Assembly (NCBI GenBank): GCA_905479105.1 | Contig: CAJQLE010000003.1 | Location: 372,001 to 436,000, forward strand | Source: an uncultured Flavobacteriales bacterium | GTDB lineage: Bacteria > Bacteroidota > Bacteroidia > Flavobacteriales_G > Salibacteraceae | Length of the DNA: 64,000 bases | Direction of reading: 5' to 3' | Shown: piece by piece, positions 9,549 through 18,500 of the stretch | Numbering within the stretch: position 1 is the first letter of the stretch | Layout: the number at the start of each line of letters is the position of its first letter | Made by a program: the position numbers and the translations under genes | The notes under the pieces: generated by a model | The model's input: only the letters and a program-made list of their open reading frames with translations | Told to the model about the DNA's origin: nothing | The model's database searches: none

Positions 9549-11273
9549 TTAGAAACTACTAGTTATTGCAAGTGTTATTCCATTTGCTGCGGGAACATTT
9601 CTACATACACCGCCCACGCAGAAAATACCGGCTCTTTGTCTTCCATAACTGAGGCTTAATCGATTTGCATTGTGAATGTAGGTTACTTGAGCAGTTGGGT
9701 AATTAACTCTTAAATCCTTGTTTTTATTGCCATAGTTATATTGATTAAGTACAGTTACTATCCAATGTGGTGAGTAACCATATTCTATCAGCCCGAAAAC
9801 CCAGTCTCCTTGATCTTGTCCTGTAGTTAATTGCTGTGCTTCCCAACGGATACTATGTTTTTTTGATAGTTTATTCAACCCTTCTAAGACCCATATTCTA
9901 GCCAAAACGTTGGTGGAGGCTTTATTCTGAATGAGTTCAATATTATATTCTTGAAAGGCAAAAGTTCCTTTCAACTTAAATTTCTTATTGAATTTACGGT
10001 CAATCTCAATATTGTAATCCCTGTAATATACTTCGTTGCCAATATTGAATAAATTGGCTTTATAACCTTTCCTTGATTGGTCTTCTGTGATATAGACTTG
10101 CTGATCTAGCAGCTCCACAGCGGCATCAGGATCTTGGTCAGCATAATATTCTCGATCATGAGAATTGATCATCGAAACGTTTAATTGAATGGTAGTTCCA
10201 TACTTTCCTCCAATTTTACTTCCCTTTTTGATTTTGTAAATCAAATCGCCTTGAAGTCCAATCTCACCATTCGGTTGAGTTGCATAGGGGTAAAGCGTAG
10301 CTGCCAAACTATATGTATGCTGACGGGATAATGCGGGTAGGTAGTTTATGAACAAATCATTAAAACCAGCTTCTCTGTCACTACGGAACTCCATATTGTC
10401 GATGCTCTTTGCGGAAATATTAATTCCAAAACCTCTTCTTGAATAAGTGGCTGAAGCAAAGAAACCTTCACCACTTTTGTATATGTAATGGTTGGATTTA
10501 GTGGGATCATTTTCCTTATAAGCATATTCGCCCATCAGACTAAAGTCTTTGTAGTTCATTTGGAATCTCGCTGCTCCACCTCCAACGTTTTCAGGTAAAT
10601 CCAATGATGATGTACCACCTGATTGAAATTTACTTACGAAGGAGCCACCTATCGAAACTCTCAAAGCACTTTCATTCCATTTTGAAATCAGCTCGTTGAA
10701 TTGAACTTCACCATCAAATGCTCGAACTATTCCATCGCTTTTTTGCCAGTAAAATCTTTGGTTACCAATAAGGCCTTTGACATACAGACCTTTGACAGGT
10801 GAATACCTGACTCGGGCGCCATCAAACGCATTGTCTAAACCAAGTCCCCTTTCTTCATAGCTTCTTAAAATCATTCCATTTCCAAACTGTTCGTAGAAAT
10901 TTCCAACGGTTATTTCTAGCCCATCTTGTTTGAATGATGCATATCTAAATGGAACACCAATGGTCTCATCACCAAACCTTGGGTCGAATCCTTGAACGGG
11001 AGGTATGTAGCTTTCTAATCGAACTCCTGCGCTAAACTTTCCCTTTGTCGCAATTAAGTTTGTGAAAGCATTCACTCCACTTTTTTCAGGAACGATGGGC
11101 GCGCCAATGATTGAATCCTTATTGTACTGCTGCGCGTATAAGTCGAAATTTCCATGAATTTGAACTCCGTCTAATAGATTGCCATCTTGTGCAGAAACAA
11201 TTATTGTGGCAAAAGAGAATAGGGTGATTAGCCCAAGATTGAGGTTAGTTAATTTCATTAAGCGCAATTTCAA
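9549..11273 (-). CDS. DUF6029 family outer-membrane protein
   Basis: A 574-residue protein with a signal peptide ending at about residue 28 (FATIIVSAQ). The body is rich in aromatic and charged residues in an alternating pattern, consistent with a large beta-barrel. Segments such as QIHGNFDLYAQQY, RFGDETIGVPFRYA and NFYEQFGNGMILRSYEERGLG are characteristic of the DUF6029 family found in Bacteroidota. No function is established. It is transcribed three bases after the TlpA-like gene and ten bases before the Omp28 gene, a TlpA-DUF6029-Omp28 order that suggests redox maintenance or assembly of an outer-membrane protein. An in-frame ATG six codons in (MKLTNLN) is an alternative start. Confidence 0.75.
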   Translation of the reverse strand: MKLRLMKLTNLNLGLITLFSFATIIVSAQDGNLLDGVQIHGNFDLYAQQYNKDSIIGAPIVPEKSGVNAFTNLIATKGKFSAGVRLESYIPPVQGFDPRFGDETIGVPFRYASFKQDGLEITVGNFYEQFGNGMILRSYEERGLGLDNAFDGARVRYSPVKGLYVKGLIGNQRFYWQKSDGIVRAFDGEVQFNELISKWNESALRVSIGGSFVSKFQSGGTSSLDLPENVGGGAARFQMNYKDFSLMGEYAYKENDPTKSNHYIYKSGEGFFASATYSRRGFGINISAKSIDNMEFRSDREAGFNDLFINYLPALSRQHTYSLAATLYPYATQPNGEIGLQGDLIYKIKKGSKIGGKYGTTIQLNVSMINSHDREYYADQDPDAAVELLDQQVYITEDQSRKGYKANLFNIGNEVYYRDYNIEIDRKFNKKFKLKGTFAFQEYNIELIQNKASTNVLARIWVLEGLNKLSKKHSIRWEAQQLTTGQDQGDWVFGLIEYGYSPHWIVTVLNQYNYGNKNKDLRVNYPTAQVTYIHNANRLSLSYGRQRAGIFCVGGVCRNVPAANGITLAITSSF

Positions 11274-11276
11274 TAG

Positions 11277-11792
11277 TTAATTGATCGACTCTCCTGAAGC
11301 CAATTTTTCTACGAGTTCGTATAGCTCGTCCTCATCACCTGGCTGATAAGAATTGTGCTGCCAAACTATATTCCCCTCACCATCAATAAGGAAAGTGTGA
11401 GGTACATTATTCACATTCATAGCTCTTTTGAAATCCGCATTAGGGTCAAGGTAAACTTCATAATCCCATGATTGACCGTCAACATAAGGCTTTACTTTTT
11501 GCATGTTTCTAGCATCATCAATAGAAATAGCGATAAGCTTTACGCCTGTTTCATCTTGCCAATCGATATAATCTTCAGCAATAGTGTTTAATTCTCTCTT
11601 GCATGGACTGCACCATGTAGCCCAAAAACTAATAATGATTGGTTTTCCATCATTTTGAATATCTCCAGTATTGAATGGCGAGCTGTCAAGGCTTTTAATT
11701 TCTACAGCAGGAATTTTACGACCACTGTCTTGAGCTTTGACGCCTGAATTTATGGCTCCAATTAGAAGAATTGAAAGTAGAATGTATTTCAT
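11277..11792 (-). CDS. TlpA-like periplasmic thioredoxin
   Basis: A 171-residue exported thiol-disulfide protein. A signal peptide spans residues 1-20 (cleavage near VKAQ). The thioredoxin fold carries the catalytic motif WCSPC, with cysteines at residues 61 and 64, preceded by IISFWATW. A cis-proline loop can be read near NVPHTFLIDGEG. The family reduces or exchanges disulfides in periplasmic partners. Its stop codon is only three bases from the DUF6029 start, so the two are cotranscribed. The following Omp28 protein also has a CxxC motif and may be a partner, which is inference. Confidence 0.88.
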   Translation of the reverse strand: MKYILLSILLIGAINSGVKAQDSGRKIPAVEIKSLDSSPFNTGDIQNDGKPIIISFWATWCSPCKRELNTIAEDYIDWQDETGVKLIAISIDDARNMQKVKPYVDGQSWDYEVYLDPNADFKRAMNVNNVPHTFLIDGEGNIVWQHNSYQPGDEDELYELVEKLASGESIN

Positions 11793-11903
11793 AGTTTTTT
11801 ATTCAAATGATTTGCGAATTTACTCTAATGCTAATGTTGTGCCAACGTGAATTGTTGATGAATTTAGTCTTCAAGCTTGGTTTCCTAAAATAATTTCCGC
11901 CAT

Positions 11904-12599
11904 CTAAACAACCTTAGCTTCTTTCATTAACAAGTTTACAATTTCAGGTATTCCTTTGGTTGCAGTTGTTCTTAGAAAGGTCACTTTTCTTAATGATGAA
12001 TGATTTACTTCTGCTGGATCAATGATGAAGAATGTTGCATTTGTCGGTGCGTATTGAATCAATCCCGCAGCTGGATACACATTTAGGCTTGTCCCTACAA
12101 CTATTATTATCTCAGCTTTAGAGATGATTTGTGTGGCTCTTTCCATTTCTGGAACGCTTTCTCCAAACCAAACTATATGAGGCCTAAGTTGAGATCCGTC
12201 TTCAGCTTTGTCCCCCAACTTAAGGTTTTTGCTATGATCGATTATTAAGCTTGGGTCGCTAGAGGAGCGCGCTTTTAAGATTTCCCCATGAAGATGAATG
12301 ATTTTATTACTGCCAGCACGTTCGTGCAAATCATCGATATTTTGTGTGATTACATGCACGTCATAATCTTCTTCTAGGGAAGCGATAGAGATGTGAGCAA
12401 GGTTTGGTTTTGCGTTTAAAATCTGCTCCTTTCTTAAGTTATAAAACTTAAGAACCAGTGCTGGGTTTGCCATCCAGGCTTCAGGAGTGGCAACTTCATT
12501 GATGTCATATTCTTCCCATAACCCACCACCATCGCGAAAGGTTTTCAGTCCGCTTTCAGCGCTTAGGCCAGCGCCAGAAAAAACGACAATTTTCTTCAT
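11904..12599 (-). CDS. cobB: SIR2-family NAD-dependent deacylase lacking zinc cysteines
   Basis: A 231-residue sirtuin that should remove acyl groups from lysines using NAD. The Rossmann motif GAGLSAESGLKTFRD opens the protein (residues 9-23), TQNIDDLHERAG and LHGE follow, and the NAD/acyl pocket motif GTSLNVYPAAGL is near residue 170. The catalytic His is in IIHLHGE. The zinc-binding CxxC pairs of classical sirtuins are absent: between HLHGE and RPHIVWFGE there is no cysteine. Length and sequence fit other Bacteroidota sirtuins of this type, which I recall as also lacking the zinc cysteines. It is divergent from maeB with a 96-base intergenic region. Confidence 0.88.
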   Translation of the reverse strand: MKKIVVFSGAGLSAESGLKTFRDGGGLWEEYDINEVATPEAWMANPALVLKFYNLRKEQILNAKPNLAHISIASLEEDYDVHVITQNIDDLHERAGSNKIIHLHGEILKARSSSDPSLIIDHSKNLKLGDKAEDGSQLRPHIVWFGESVPEMERATQIISKAEIIIVVGTSLNVYPAAGLIQYAPTNATFFIIDPAEVNHSSLRKVTFLRTTATKGIPEIVNLLMKEAKVV

Positions 12600-12617
12600 T
12601 TTAACACTTTATCCTAC

Positions 12618-12625
12618 CAAAGCTA
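12618..12625 (-). promoter_or_regulatory. -7 promoter box for the sirtuin gene
   Basis: Read on the minus strand this is TAGCTTTG, an exact TAnnTTTG match 18 bases before the sirtuin start codon. Confidence 0.45.
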
Positions 12626-12695
12626 TAATAACCTTGCTTCAAAGGCACTAGGAAGGGCAATATTTCTATTTTTACGCTCCCCTGAAAACAACCTT

Positions 12696-14975
12696 ATGAG
12701 CAAGAGAAAAAAGCAAGAAGCGCTGGATTATCACTCGAGTGGAAGACCTGGAAAAATAGAGGTTGTGCCAACAAAACCGTATTCGTCTCAGCGCGATTTA
12801 AGCCTGGCCTATTCGCCAGGAGTAGCTGAGCCATGTCTAAGTATAGCTGAAAACCCCGAAGATGTGTACAAATACACGGCAAAAGGAAACCTCGTTGCCG
12901 TTATTTCGAATGGAACTGCTGTTCTTGGATTGGGAAACATTGGGCCAGAGGCGTCAAAGCCAGTAATGGAAGGCAAAGGTTTGCTTTTCAAGATCTTTGC
13001 TGATATCGATGTATTTGATATTGAAGTTGACGCAAATGATATCGATTTGTTTGTCAATACCGTTAAAGCTATTGCCCCAACCTTTGGTGGAATTAATCTT
13101 GAGGATATCAAATCTCCCGAGGCTTTTGAGATCGAACGCAGATTAAAAGCAGAGTTGGAGATTCCTATAATGCATGACGACCAGCATGGAACTGCAATCA
13201 TTACGAGTGCGGCTCTGCTTAATGCGCTGGAGTTAGCAGGGAAAAAGATTGAAGATGTTAAGGTAGTAGTCAGCGGTGCTGGTGCTGCCGCAATTTCATG
13301 TGTGAACTTATACTGCATTTTAGGAGTAAACCCGAAGAACATCCTGATGCTGGATAGTAAAGGAGTGATTTCTACTTCCAGAAATGATCTTGATGAAATA
13401 AAAAGTAAGTACGCTGTTGATACTGATTGTGCCACACTCAAAGATGCAATGGTAAATGCGGATGTCTTTCTCGGACTGTCCATCGGCAATATTGTGTCCA
13501 AAGAGATGCTTAAATCCATGGCGAGTGACCCTATTGTTTTTGCTTGTGCAAACCCAGACCCAGAAATTGCTTATGAAGTAGCGATTGCGTCTCGGAAAGA
13601 TATAATCATGGCTACTGGTCGCAGTGATTATCCTAATCAAGTGAATAATGTTCTTGGCTTTCCATATATATTCAGAGGCGCTTTAGATGTAAGAGCAAAA
13701 AGTATTAATGAAGAAATGAAACTCGCGGCTGTAAAAGCTCTAGCAGCTTTGGCTAAAGAGTCTGTTCCAGTTGAAGTGAATATTGCTTATGGCGAATCAA
13801 ACATCTCTTTTGGTAGAGATTATATCATACCGAAGCCGCTTGATTATAGACTGATTACCACTGTTGCTCCCGCAGTTGCCAGGGCAGCAATGGAAAGTGG
13901 TGTAGCACGAACGGGGATAAAAGACTGGGATGCGTACATTGAGGAACTGGATGCAAGATTAGGCTTAGACAATAAATTACTTCAAAGTATAACGACCAAA
14001 GCGAAGCAACAGCCCAAGCGAGTTGTCTTTGCCGAGGCTGATAATTATAAGATTTTAAAAGCAGCTCAGATTTCAAGAGACGATGGAGTCGCGATACCTA
14101 TTTTACTTGGAAACAAGGAAATGATTGATGAGCTGATCAAGGAGCATGGACTTGATTTGGAGGATATTGAAATAATAGACCCTCGCCTTGATGAAGAACG
14201 ATCAAGAAGAACGAAGTATGCTAAATTGCTTTATGATAATCGTAAACGAAGAGGTTTCACGATGTCCGAGGCAAGTAAGATCATGCACGAGAGAAATTAC
14301 TTTGGTGCGGCTATGGTTGCTAGTGGTGAGGCGGATGCGTTGATAAGTGGTTTGACTAGAAATTATCCCGCCACAATTAAACCAGCATTGCAGGTTATCG
14401 GCACTGATCCTAATGTCAATAAGCTTGTTGGAATGTACGTTATGATCACAAAGCAAGGACCATTATTCCTGGCTGATACAACGATTAACTATAATCCTAC
14501 CGCTGAAGAATTGGCAGATATGACCGTGTTAGTTCATGCGGCAGTAGAACGATTTAAAATCGCTCCAAGAATAGCACTGTTAAGCTATTCCAACTTTGGA
14601 AGCAGCGATGGAGAAGAAGCGATTAAAGTGCGAAATGCGGTTAAGATCTTGCACGAACGTCATCCTAAGATGATAGTAGATGGAGAGGTACAGGCCAATT
14701 TTGCTATCAACAACAAATTAATTGAAGAGTCATTCCCGTTTTCAAAATTGGCTGGAAAGAAAGCGAATGTGTTGATCTTTCCTAATTTGTCAGCAGGTAA
14801 TATCGCCTACAAATTATTGCAGGAGATGGGAGAGAGAGAGGCGATTGGGCCAATCTTGCTAGGAATGAAAAAACCAGTGCATATTCTTCAATTAGGAAGC
14901 TCGGTTCGGGAGATAGTGAATATGATTACAATCTCCGTTGTAGATGCTCAAACTCGTCAAAAGTCTTCTAAATGA
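12696..14975 (+). CDS. maeB: NADP-dependent malic enzyme with phosphotransacetylase-like C-terminal domain
   Basis: A 759-residue two-domain protein. The N-terminal two thirds is a malic enzyme that decarboxylates malate to pyruvate: SLAYSPGVAEPC (about residues 36-47), the metal/substrate motif MHDDQHGTAI (about 159-168) and the nucleotide-binding VVSGAGAAAISC (about 190-201). From about residue 430 on it resembles phosphate acetyltransferase (ISGLTRNYPATIKP, DGEVQANFAIN), but such fused domains are thought to act in allosteric control by acyl-CoA rather than in catalysis. It heads a maeB-ruvA-sprA string. The ruvA start overlaps its stop by four bases. Confidence 0.94.
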   Translation: MSKRKKQEALDYHSSGRPGKIEVVPTKPYSSQRDLSLAYSPGVAEPCLSIAENPEDVYKYTAKGNLVAVISNGTAVLGLGNIGPEASKPVMEGKGLLFKIFADIDVFDIEVDANDIDLFVNTVKAIAPTFGGINLEDIKSPEAFEIERRLKAELEIPIMHDDQHGTAIITSAALLNALELAGKKIEDVKVVVSGAGAAAISCVNLYCILGVNPKNILMLDSKGVISTSRNDLDEIKSKYAVDTDCATLKDAMVNADVFLGLSIGNIVSKEMLKSMASDPIVFACANPDPEIAYEVAIASRKDIIMATGRSDYPNQVNNVLGFPYIFRGALDVRAKSINEEMKLAAVKALAALAKESVPVEVNIAYGESNISFGRDYIIPKPLDYRLITTVAPAVARAAMESGVARTGIKDWDAYIEELDARLGLDNKLLQSITTKAKQQPKRVVFAEADNYKILKAAQISRDDGVAIPILLGNKEMIDELIKEHGLDLEDIEIIDPRLDEERSRRTKYAKLLYDNRKRRGFTMSEASKIMHERNYFGAAMVASGEADALISGLTRNYPATIKPALQVIGTDPNVNKLVGMYVMITKQGPLFLADTTINYNPTAEELADMTVLVHAAVERFKIAPRIALLSYSNFGSSDGEEAIKVRNAVKILHERHPKMIVDGEVQANFAINNKLIEESFPFSKLAGKKANVLIFPNLSAGNIAYKLLQEMGEREAIGPILLGMKKPVHILQLGSSVREIVNMITISVVDAQTRQKSSK

Positions 14976-15574
14976 TAGAGTATATTCTAGGGAAGTACAC
15001 AGAAAAAACACCTTCGCATGTGTTGGTTGAAACCAATGGTCTTGGGTATTTAGTCCAGGTGAGTTTGACCACCTATTCTGACCTCAATGGCCTTGATTCA
15101 GGTAAGTTATTGACGCATTATTCTGTCAGTGTTGATGTTCGGTCAGGAGAAAGTAAGCATCAGCTTTATGGGTTTTCTTCAGAGTTGGAGAGGCAAATGT
15201 TTCGTCAACTGATTTCTATTTCAGGTATTAGTTCGTCTATTGCCATGATGATTTTATCTTCATTCAAACCTTCTGAATTTCAGAGCATTGTAGTGGGTGG
15301 TGATGTGAAAACATTGACTACGGTGAAAGGCGTAGGTCCAAAAGTGGCTGAAAAGGTGATCCATGAATTGAGAAATAAAATCGCTAAAGACGATATTTCT
15401 GTAGATGAACACTTTAATTCGGGCAATACTTTGCGACAAGAGGCGTTATCTGCGCTCACTGCGCTGGGTTTTGATCGGGCTTCATCAGTGAAAGTTATTA
15501 ATAATCTACTTAAATCTGATACTGCCCCTCAAAGCGTGGAGCAGTTGATTAAAGCGTCCTTGAAGCAACTATAA
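14972..15574 (+). CDS. ruvA: Holliday junction DNA helicase subunit RuvA
   Basis: A 200-residue protein that binds the four-way junction as a tetramer and loads RuvB. The N-terminal OB fold is visible (MIEYILGKYTEKTPSHVLVE), then the helix-hairpin-helix pair around ISGISSSIAMMIL and VKGVGPKVAEKVIHEL, and a C-terminal domain III (ALTALGFDRASSVKVINNLL) that contacts RuvB. The ATG overlaps the maeB stop as ATGA, implying coupled translation. RuvB lies 8 kb upstream in its own unit, and RuvC is not in the window. ruvA next to sprA is an arrangement I recall from other Bacteroidota. Confidence 0.94.
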   Translation: MIEYILGKYTEKTPSHVLVETNGLGYLVQVSLTTYSDLNGLDSGKLLTHYSVSVDVRSGESKHQLYGFSSELERQMFRQLISISGISSSIAMMILSSFKPSEFQSIVVGGDVKTLTTVKGVGPKVAEKVIHELRNKIAKDDISVDEHFNSGNTLRQEALSALTALGFDRASSVKVINNLLKSDTAPQSVEQLIKASLKQL

Positions 15575-15590
15575 TCAGAAGCATAGATTC

Positions 15591-18500
15591 TTGAATTTCC
15601 GTATTTTAAATAGGGTAGCCATTTTGGTTTGGGCATCAGTAATGATGCCTTTGGTGCTTTTTAGTCAAGAGGATACTACCAAGAATAGTATGCTCTTTCC
15701 TTTTGAGGATACCTACGATCCTTTGCAAGAGGATGATCGAAAACTTCATGGCGCAAAACCAACGGGAGCTGAAACAGAGTTTGAATATGATCAAGAGTCT
15801 GGTAATTATGAATACCAGCAAAAGTTCGGTAATATTAATTACCGTCCACCTTCATATTTGTCTTTTGACGAGTATCAAGATTATCAAGCCAAAAAGTCAA
15901 TGAATGACTATTGGAAGGAAATCCGAAACAACGCAGAAGAAAGTGAAGACGATGGCAGCGGGTCCTCAGGAAGTAGCTTTCGGCCTTCTATTAATGTCGA
16001 AAATGAGGGTTTTGATAGAATATTTGGTGGCAATACAATTGAGATTAGACCAAATGGTGCGGCAGAGTTAACTTTTGGTGTTAATAGCTCTAAAACTGAG
16101 AATCCTGCGATTCCAGTCAACCAAAGAAGGATATCGGTTTTTGATTTTAGACAAAATATTCAGCTTAACGTTATTGGAAATATTGGGGATAAGCTCAAGA
16201 TTCAAACCAACTACAATACCCAAGCCACATTTGACTTTGAAAATCAAATGAAACTTGAGTATACGGGGTATGAAGATGAAATAATTCAAAAAATAGAACT
16301 GGGAAACGTTGCGCTTCCGCTTCAAAGCAGTTTGATCCGTGGAAGTCAGTCTTTGTTCGGGGTTAAAACACAGCTGAGGTTTGGTCGCATGACAGTGACT
16401 TCCGTTTACTCTCAGCAAAAAAGTGAACGAAGAGAGGTGACTACTGAAGGAGGAGCACAAGAAATAGAATTTGATGTTGGTGCTGATGATTACGAGGCAT
16501 ACAAGCATTACTTTTTATCCCATTTCTTCCGAGATATCTACGAAAAGGCGCTTAGTAACACACCGATTATTAATTCTAGCGTTAATATTACCAGGGTTGA
16601 AGTATGGATTACAAACACAAACTTCAGCACAAATGAGAATAGGAATATAATAGCCTTTCAGGATTTAGGTGAGTCGCGAAGGGTTTATAACAGAGAATTC
16701 ACGGGAGTTTTTAATACGCCAAATCAAAGTAGACCTGCGCAGAATGGTGTGAATGATGCTTATAAAGCAATATATAAAGACCCAGCAGTTCGTGGTTTTA
16801 CTCAAGCATCACAGCGTCTGGAGAATAGTTATGGTTTGCAGAGTAGGTTTGATTATTCAAAAGTGGAACTCGCTCGAAAGCTAGAGCAAAATCGGGATTA
16901 CACCTTAAATCCTCAATTGGGATATATCTCTTTGGTTCAAGAGCTTCAGCCTAATCAAGTTTTGGCCGTTTCGTTTGAATATACCTATAACGGAAAGACA
17001 TATAAGGTAGGAGAATTCTCAAATGAAACGAATGGGGATGAGGCTATGATCTTGAAGATGCTTAAGAGCACTGAGTTGAATACCCACTTCCCGATGTGGG
17101 ATTTGATGATGAAGAACGTCTACTCCCTCGGTGCATATCAATTAAGTAATACCGGGTTTGAGTTGGGAGTTTGGTATTTGGATAGAAGCAAAGGAATTGA
17201 CATTAATTACCTTCCAATAGATCAACCGGGTTTTAATGACACACCTCTTCTTCAGCTCGTTGAACTTGATAGGATAAACAATAACAATGCTCAAGTTCCT
17301 GATGGAATGTTTGATTTTTTGGCGAACCCTCAGATCACAGTGAATCCCTCAAATGGGAGAATATTTTTCCCAGTTCTAGAACCTTTTGGATCCAATTTAC
17401 GATCGAAAATTATTGCTGCAACGGGAGATGAGCGGCTTGCTTCTCAATATGCTTTTGACTCGCTTTACACCAATACTCAAGCGAACGCTCAATACAATTA
17501 TCCATCAGTTAATAGGTTCTCTATTAAGGGTAAGTATCAGTCAGCAAACAGTTCTGAAATTGCGTTGAATGCTTTCAATGTCCCAGAGGGATCTGTTAAT
17601 GTAACGGCTGGAGGTCAGAGGTTGATTGAAAATCAAGATTATACTGTCGATTATACCCTAGGAAGAGTTAAAATTATCAATCAAGGAATTCTAGAGTCCG
17701 GTATGCCGATTACTGCTTCGCTTGAGAGTAATTCAGCTTTTGGAATTAATCAAAAAGCCCTTTTTGCATCACGATTTGATTATAAAGTTTCAGATGAATT
17801 GAACTTCGGAGGAACTTTAATGAATCTTTCAGAGAGACCATTGACGCAAAAAGTAAATTATGGCGATGAGCCGATTAGTAACACGGTGATTGGATTGGAT
17901 GGAAATTACTCTACAGAGTCTCAATTCCTTACTTCTCTCGTAGATAAAATACCGTTTATAAATACCAAGGAAAAATCAACGTTCAATATTTCTGGTGAGG
18001 CTGCGAAACTTTTCCCAGGTCATTCAAATGCAATTGGGAATGAGGGTAACTCTTTCATTGATGATTTTGAAGGCAGTCAAAGCACTATTGATCTTAGAAC
18101 ATTCACCATGTGGTCGATCGCAAGTACACCTCAAGGTCAGCCTGATTTGTTTCCTGAAGGTGCTTCAGCCCAATTTAGAAATAATTTAACCTTTAATAAA
18201 AACAGGGCTAGATTATCATGGTACATGATTGATCCTCTATTTTATCGTGATGATAATACGACACCAGATCATATACGCGGGAATACTGACATTCAGTTAA
18301 ATCACTTAATGAGGCAAGTATTGGAACAAGAGGTTTTCCCCAACCGACAATTTTCTAGTGCTTCCGGATTGCAGAATAACATCACTAGCATGTTTGACTT
18401 GTCTTTCTATCCGTCAGAGCCAGGTCTATATAATTATGATGTTAATCCCGTTGGTTCTGTTACTGCGGGTTTAAGTGAAAATGGGGATTTGAATAACCCC

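Noticed and set aside
12809-13519. A 236-codon open frame on the minus strand inside maeB
   Set aside because: It lies fully antisense to a well-conserved enzyme, is rich in Ser/Ile/Pro as expected for a mirrored frame, and matches no family.
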